9,114 nt of DNA from a bacterium (GTDB taxonomy: Bacteria > Patescibacteriota > Minisyncoccia > UBA6257 > 2-01-FULL-56-20): contig JAJXYP010000071.1 of the NCBI GenBank assembly GCA_021780545.1, forward strand, positions 1 through 9,114, in the 5' to 3' direction. Shown in pieces: positions 4,774 to 9,114 of this stretch. Both the position numbers and the translations under genes were made by a program. Numbering within the stretch: position 1 is the first letter of the stretch; each line of letters starts with the position of its first letter. Below the pieces are notes generated by a model. The model made no database searches. It was not told the DNA's origin and worked only from the letters and a program-made list of their open reading frames with translations.

Positions 4774-6066
4774 TTATACCCGTTTGATATCGGCGCCCAA
4801 ATCGGCCAGGCGCTCTTCGATGCGCTCGTAGCCGCGGTCAATCTCGTCGGCGCCATCGATTTCCGTAACGCCGCCCGCGACAAGCGCCGCAATCACGTCC
4901 ACCATGCCCGATCGCAGATCGCGCACCTCGAGCCGCGCCGATGAGAGCGGCGCGGGGCCCTCGACTGTCGCCGCGTGGTAAAAACCCCTTCCGGAGAAAC
5001 GACATGAGGTGCCCTCCGGGCACTCGGTCGACACGCGGATTTTCGCTCCCATTTCGTTCAAATCGTGGGCGTAAGCGAATCGATTTTCGTAAATCGTCTC
5101 GTGAATCACGGAAACCCCCGCCGCCTGCGTCATCGCAACGCAGAACGGCTGCTGCCAGTCGGTCATGAAACCAGGATGGACATCTGTCAGGACCGCGACC
5201 GAACGCAACTCCCCCGCCCGCCAGAACGCGATGCCGTCCGGCGTCACTTCATATTCCGCGCCGAGCCGCCGCGCCGTATTGAGAAACGTAATCAGATGCT
5301 CCTGCACCGCGCCTTTTACGAGAATCTTCCCGCCGGTTGCAATGGCAAGGCACGCGAATGAAACCGCTTCGTTCCGGGCCGGAATGATTCGATGGGTCAC
5401 GCCCCGCAGACGCGGGACGCCTTCGATCGTCACGGTCCGCGGCGGCGACAGTTCTATGATGGCGCCCATTTTCTGAAGCATCAGAATGAGATCCGTTATT
5501 TCCGGTTCGAGCGCCGCGTTCCGCAGCACCGTCCGGCCATGGGCGAGCGCCGCCGCCAGTATCACGTTTTCCGTCGCGCCGACGCTCGGAAACCGCAGTT
5601 CGATTTCCGCACCGCGAAGCCCGTTCCGCGCCCACGCGCGGTAACTCGTTTTCGTGATCTCGATCTGCGCGCCGAGCTTCGCCAGCGCCTCAAGATGGAT
5701 ATCGACCGGCCGCGCGCCGATCTTGTCGCCGCCAAGCACCGGCACTTCCGCTTCCCCGGAGCGCGCAAGGAGCGGCCCGAGCGCAAGAATCGGAATCCGG
5801 TTGCGGCGCGTCAACTCGGCGACGCGACTGTTTTTTATCGACGGCGTATGAATCCGGGCGGTCGAACCGGCAATCGCAATATCACTCCCGATGCGTTCCA
5901 GGAGTTCCGTAATGATGGCTACTTCGCCGATCTGCGGGACGTTTTCGAGCACGCACGGCTCGTCAGTCAGAAGCGACGCAACCATCATTTTCGATACCGC
6001 ATTTTTCGCTCCCGCAAGCGCCACTTCGCCGAACAGCGGTTTGCCGCCCTGAATGATAAATTTCAT
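4774..6066 (-). CDS. murA: UDP-N-acetylglucosamine 1-carboxyvinyltransferase (MurA), Cys-to-Asp variant
   Basis: MurA transfers enolpyruvate from PEP to UDP-GlcNAc, the first committed step of peptidoglycan synthesis, in the cytoplasm. The 430-residue product is full length. It has GAKNA (19-23, with Lys21/Asn22 matching E. coli Lys22/Asn23), ALGPLLARSG (95-104), GARPVDIHL (117-125), PSVGATENV (160-168), a TDW segment with Asp303 (E. coli Asp305), Arg385 (E. coli Arg397) and IDRGYERIEE (409-418). The active-site loop reads LGGDKIGARP: Asp114 replaces the catalytic Cys115 of E. coli. Asp occurs naturally here in Mycobacterium and Chlamydia MurA and gives fosfomycin resistance with activity kept. 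The start ATG 6066 lies 20 bp after the glyS stop, without a Shine-Dalgarno sequence; ftsB follows. Confidence 0.97.
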   Translation of the reverse strand: MKFIIQGGKPLFGEVALAGAKNAVSKMMVASLLTDEPCVLENVPQIGEVAIITELLERIGSDIAIAGSTARIHTPSIKNSRVAELTRRNRIPILALGPLLARSGEAEVPVLGGDKIGARPVDIHLEALAKLGAQIEITKTSYRAWARNGLRGAEIELRFPSVGATENVILAAALAHGRTVLRNAALEPEITDLILMLQKMGAIIELSPPRTVTIEGVPRLRGVTHRIIPARNEAVSFACLAIATGGKILVKGAVQEHLITFLNTARRLGAEYEVTPDGIAFWRAGELRSVAVLTDVHPGFMTDWQQPFCVAMTQAAGVSVIHETIYENRFAYAHDLNEMGAKIRVSTECPEGTSCRFSGRGFYHAATVEGPAPLSSARLEVRDLRSGMVDVIAALVAGGVTEIDGADEIDRGYERIEERLADLGADIKRV

Positions 6067-6086
6067 CTGTGTATTGCGGCGGCGGC

Positions 6087-7481
6087 CTACGACAGACGCC
6101 CGGCCAGCCAGTCCGACAGCGCGGCAATCGGCACCCGCTCCTGTTTTGCCGTGTCGCGATCGCGGACCGTGGCATCGCCCTTTTCAAGAGAATCAAAATC
6201 GATCGTAATACAGAACGGCGTGCCGATTTCGTCCTGGGCGTAGTACCGCTTGCCGATGTTGCCGCGGTCATCCCAGGCAACCATGAACCGGCGACGCAGG
6301 GTTTCAAAAACCTCGCGCGCGCGGGCGACGAGTTCCGGCTTATTGGCAAGGAGCGGGAACACCGCCGCTTTGTACGGCGCAAGGCGGGGCGGCAGCTTAA
6401 GCATCGTCCGTCCATCCGCCTCGGCGTACGCCTCAAGCATCACCATCGCCATCAGCCGGTTTACGCCCACCGCCGGCTCGATGACATGCGGCACGAATTT
6501 TTTCCCGGTCGAGGGATCCGTATACGACAAATCAACGCCCGAAAACGCCGCGTGCTGTTTTAAGTCATAATCCGTCCGGTATGCGAGACCCCACAGCTCT
6601 TTGAACCCGAAGGGAAACCGATATTCGAGGTCTTCCGTCCGCTTACTGTAGAAACTCCGCTCCTCATCGCCGTGTTCGCGCCAGCGAAGATGATCGCCCG
6701 CGATTCCCAGATTGCCGGTAACGAACGACCACATATCGTTTTTCCATCGTTCAAACAATTCGCGCCAGTCCTGCGCCTCCGGATCGAAAAAATATTCGAT
6801 TTCCGCCTGTTCAAATTCGAGGGTCCGAAAAATGAAATTACCCTTCGTGATCTCGTTCCGAAAACTCTTGCCCAACTGGCCGACGCCGAACGGCATCGAA
6901 ACGCGCATGGAATCGATGATGTTCTTGAAAGCCAGGAAAATGCCCTGAGCGGTCTCGCCGCGGAGATAGACCTTCGACTGCGCTTCTGGCACGATGCCGA
7001 CGTGCGTTTCAAAAAGCAGATTGAACTGGCGGACCGGCGTCCAGTCGAATGATTTGCACGTCGGGCACGGTATGCGATTCGCGCCAATCAGGGCGTCCAG
7101 CTCTTCGGTCGTCTTGCCCTCGACGCTGATCTTCTCGTTTTTTTTCTCGAAGTATCCCTCGATCAGATGATCGGCGCGGGTCCGGGTGTGGCAGTGGCGG
7201 CATTCGACCATGGCGTCAACCAGACCCGTCACATGTCCTGACGCCTCCCAGGTTTTCGGATGCAGGATAATCGACGAATCAAGCCCCAGCATATCGCTCC
7301 GACGGCGGACAAACGCGTTCCACCACTCGTCCTGGATGTTCCGCTTGAGCTCGACGCCCAATGGCCCGTATTCGTACGAATTCGCGAGGCCTCCGTAAAT
7401 CTCCGAGCCAGGATACACAAAACCGCGCCGCTTCGCGAGCGAAACAATTTTATCCATCAGATTATCGGATGAAGAGATCAT
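6087..7481 (-). CDS. glyS: Glycyl-tRNA synthetase, homodimeric class II type
   Basis: GlyRS charges tRNA-Gly with glycine. This is the single-chain, homodimeric type of archaea, eukaryotes, Gram-positives and many CPR bacteria, not the alpha/beta GlyQ-GlyS type. The 464 residues match the family length. The N-terminus has KRRGFVYPGSEIYGG-like and YEYGPLGVELK segments. Two Cys pairs (C94/C97 and C139/C142) flank an insertion and could bind zinc. The core has YLRGETAQGIF (about 172-182), FRNEITKG and FRTLEFEQAEIEYFF (motif 2), and EPAVGVNRLM (motif 3). From about 372 a HGTP anticodon-binding domain runs to the end. ATG 7481 overlaps the upstream gene by 20 bp. An in-frame ATG at 7457 (eight residues shorter, 4 bp after that gene's stop) is equally plausible. 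Neither has a Shine-Dalgarno sequence. murA follows 20 bp on. Confidence 0.96.
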   Translation of the reverse strand: MISSSDNLMDKIVSLAKRRGFVYPGSEIYGGLANSYEYGPLGVELKRNIQDEWWNAFVRRRSDMLGLDSSIILHPKTWEASGHVTGLVDAMVECRHCHTRTRADHLIEGYFEKKNEKISVEGKTTEELDALIGANRIPCPTCKSFDWTPVRQFNLLFETHVGIVPEAQSKVYLRGETAQGIFLAFKNIIDSMRVSMPFGVGQLGKSFRNEITKGNFIFRTLEFEQAEIEYFFDPEAQDWRELFERWKNDMWSFVTGNLGIAGDHLRWREHGDEERSFYSKRTEDLEYRFPFGFKELWGLAYRTDYDLKQHAAFSGVDLSYTDPSTGKKFVPHVIEPAVGVNRLMAMVMLEAYAEADGRTMLKLPPRLAPYKAAVFPLLANKPELVARAREVFETLRRRFMVAWDDRGNIGKRYYAQDEIGTPFCITIDFDSLEKGDATVRDRDTAKQERVPIAALSDWLAGRLS

Positions 7482-9114
7482 TGGATAACGGTCGGTTCAA
7501 CGTCGCAACGCTCGTGTCATTGGGAAGTGCCGTCGTAACGGCGGCGACCGTCGACTGCATCGACGTGCCGGTGAAAACATCGGTCGCCGAAAGCGTCGCC
7601 TGACCGAGCAGCGTCACATCCTGGGCAACCTGGTTCACGGCGGGCGTGTTAACCACCTGGAACACGGCTTCGAGCGGCTTGCCGGTGATACCGGTGGTCG
7701 CCGGCACGGCCGGAATCTGCCATGAAACCTCGCTCGTCGACGTATCACAGGCAAACGTCGTCGACGCAGGAGTCCGCACGGCGCCCGTGCACGTCGTTCC
7801 CGGCTGCAGATACGCCGAGATAGTAACATTTTCGGCGTCCGTTGCATAGTTCGTCACGAACCAATGAATCGTATACTGGGTCGCCGTGTTGACCCGGGGT
7901 GGATACGGACCGGAGTTCGGGATGCCGGATGTCGGATCGCGGTGGTACGCCGTTTCCCCGAGCACGATCTTTCCGCGGAACTTCGTCGCCAATCCGGCAA
8001 CGTACAGCGTCGAGCTTGCCGCCGCGCCCGCGGGCACCGTCGGCGACGCAAGCTCCGCATTCACTGTCACGGCATAATTCTTGTCGCTCAAAAGCCGGAT
8101 CGGAAACGCCGGCAAAGCTCCGACCAGGAAATTCACCGATCCCGATTGGCCGGGCGCGATAGAGGCAAGCTGCGGAGCGGAGACCGAATTCCAGGTAATC
8201 GTATCGTTAATGGAATTAAATGCGCCTGCGGTCTGCAAAGATGGAAAATTAAACATTCGTCCGACGAGTTTCGCCGTCAAAACCGCATTCTGGAATGTCA
8301 CATTCGACGTATTCGTGTATGAAATGACGTACTTCAGCTGGTCGCCGGGCGACGCGATATACGAATTCGAACCATCGAGAGAAACCGAAAGCGCGAGCGG
8401 CGAAGCGGCGAGCGACACATTCGCGGTAGGGCTCGCAATAGCATAGGTATCGCCGCCCGCCGCCATGACAAAATTCGCCGCGATCGGAAACACCGCACCG
8501 GGCGATCCGAGAAGGCTGCCTGTTACCGTAAATTCGCCGGAGGCGTTCGCCGGAACCGTTCCCAGACTCCAGGAATTGTCGCCATCGGCCGAAAGCGATG
8601 TGCTCGCCGACGCAAAAGTAAAACCGGCGGGGTAAACCATCGCCACCGAAACGCCGCTCACCGGCTGAGAGGTATTGTTTACGTAATCGATGGTAACCGG
8701 GAAATTCTGGCCGCTCTCGACGCTCGCGGGCGCGGTAACCGTCACGGCGACCGCCGGCTGACCAATCGGCAAATCAAGTCCGGAATTCTCGGCGAACTGC
8801 GCTTTCGATCCGGGCGTGTAATAGGTAAGGTCGGCGGTCAGGTGCTTCACGGTTTCCGGATCGCCGGTCGCCATCAGATGGAACGCCACATTACTGACCG
8901 CGCCGACCGCCATGCTGCCAACCGACTGGGTCACCACCCGCTCCGCGGGATCATCGAGCGAAATCACCTTTTCCGGAAGCACGAGCGCGACGGAAGTCGT
9001 CGCGAGCGGAAGATTTGAATCGTTTGCAAGCGCCACCGAAACCGTGAACGCCTCCCCCGCCAGAACATTCGCCGGCGCGACGGAAAGCTGAAATCCGACG
9101 TTCGGCCCCTGTCC
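7462..9114 (-). CDS. Large DUF11-like beta-sandwich surface/secreted protein (N-terminus outside window)
   Basis: The frame is open from the right edge to TAA at 7462-7464, giving 550 residues of a longer protein. A GTG at 9036 is only an internal codon: the 26 residues before it continue the same fold (PANVLAGEAFTVSV). The composition is low in charge and rich in Ala, Thr, Ser, Val, Asn and Gly, as in exported beta-sandwich proteins. I see about four domains of 110-150 residues with the DUF11/CARDB-like pattern (a start such as VESGQNFPVTIDYVNNTSQP, then a V-YPAGF strand): roughly 1-118, 119-238, 239-378 and 379-550. The last domain has the only two Cys of this part (TTCTG and FACDT), possibly a disulfide. 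There is no C-terminal membrane anchor or sortase motif, so any anchor must be N-terminal and unseen. It overlaps the glyS start. DUF11-type proteins are common in CPR and other bacterial envelopes; the function is unknown. Confidence 0.8.
   Translation of the reverse strand, partial: GQGPNVGFQLSVAPANVLAGEAFTVSVALANDSNLPLATTSVALVLPEKVISLDDPAERVVTQSVGSMAVGAVSNVAFHLMATGDPETVKHLTADLTYYTPGSKAQFAENSGLDLPIGQPAVAVTVTAPASVESGQNFPVTIDYVNNTSQPVSGVSVAMVYPAGFTFASASTSLSADGDNSWSLGTVPANASGEFTVTGSLLGSPGAVFPIAANFVMAAGGDTYAIASPTANVSLAASPLALSVSLDGSNSYIASPGDQLKYVISYTNTSNVTFQNAVLTAKLVGRMFNFPSLQTAGAFNSINDTITWNSVSAPQLASIAPGQSGSVNFLVGALPAFPIRLLSDKNYAVTVNAELASPTVPAGAAASSTLYVAGLATKFRGKIVLGETAYHRDPTSGIPNSGPYPPRVNTATQYTIHWFVTNYATDAENVTISAYLQPGTTCTGAVRTPASTTFACDTSTSEVSWQIPAVPATTGITGKPLEAVFQVVNTPAVNQVAQDVTLLGQATLSATDVFTGTSMQSTVAAVTTALPNDTSVATLNRPLSNDLFIR

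Noticed and set aside
4771..4778. TATAAAAT-like sequence at the murA stop as an ftsB promoter.
   Set aside because: It arises from the murA stop codon context (GTA TAA AAT), I identified no -35, and it would leave a leader of about 30 nt unlike the other promoters here. Possible but not supported.
4737..4892. Longer ftsB start at 4892 (52 extra residues).
   Set aside because: The extension lies in murA coding sequence in another frame and has no FtsB similarity. ATG 4736 gives the usual FtsB length and membrane-helix position.
5392..6243. 283-codon open frame on the plus strand opposite murA.
   Set aside because: Arg/His/Phe-rich shadow of murA and glyS in GC-rich DNA, with no family motif and no promoter.

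Overview
The window is GC-rich (roughly 57-60 % by eye) and packed with genes. It looks like bacterial chromosome, with no mobile element, tRNA, rRNA or CRISPR array that I can see. Several traits suggest a lineage with reduced, streamlined genes, most plausibly Patescibacteria (CPR). These are: no Shine-Dalgarno sequence before any start, -10 elements 6-7 nt from start codons (leaderless mRNAs), a release factor 1 without its N-terminal domain, an aspartyl-tRNA synthetase without its GAD insert, a long-form NDK, a homodimeric-type GlyRS, and a DUF11-like surface protein. The phylum is an inference, not something the sequence proves.

Layout, left to right. (1) 1-533, minus: 5' part of a ParA/Soj partition ATPase running off the left edge. 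(2) 638-1375, plus: short prfA (RF1), divergent from parA across a 104-bp region carrying both promoters. (3) 1385-3895, minus: a gene cluster transcribed aspS, ndk, then an MTH1-like Nudix hydrolase, convergent with prfA (9 bp gap). (4) 3971-4489, plus: mgtC/sapB membrane protein, divergent from aspS across a 75-bp symmetrical promoter region and ended by a rho-independent terminator inside the convergent gene. (5) 4449-9114, minus: a second cluster transcribed surface protein (5' end outside the window), glyS, murA, ftsB, with tight or overlapping junctions.

Functionally this is a core set: chromosome partition (parA), translation termination (prfA), tRNA charging (aspS, glyS), nucleotide supply and sanitation (ndk, Nudix), and cell-wall synthesis and division (murA, ftsB). 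A secreted or surface beta-sandwich protein and a small MgtC-type membrane protein complete it. I see no clear multi-gene novel system. The unusual features are the domain-1-less RF1 whose promoter sits exactly at the shortened start, the repeated leaderless promoter layout, the mirror-symmetric aspS/mgtC promoter with a 10-bp palindrome at its centre, the Cys-to-Asp MurA, the GAD-less AspRS, and the absence of TGA stops in nine visible gene ends.
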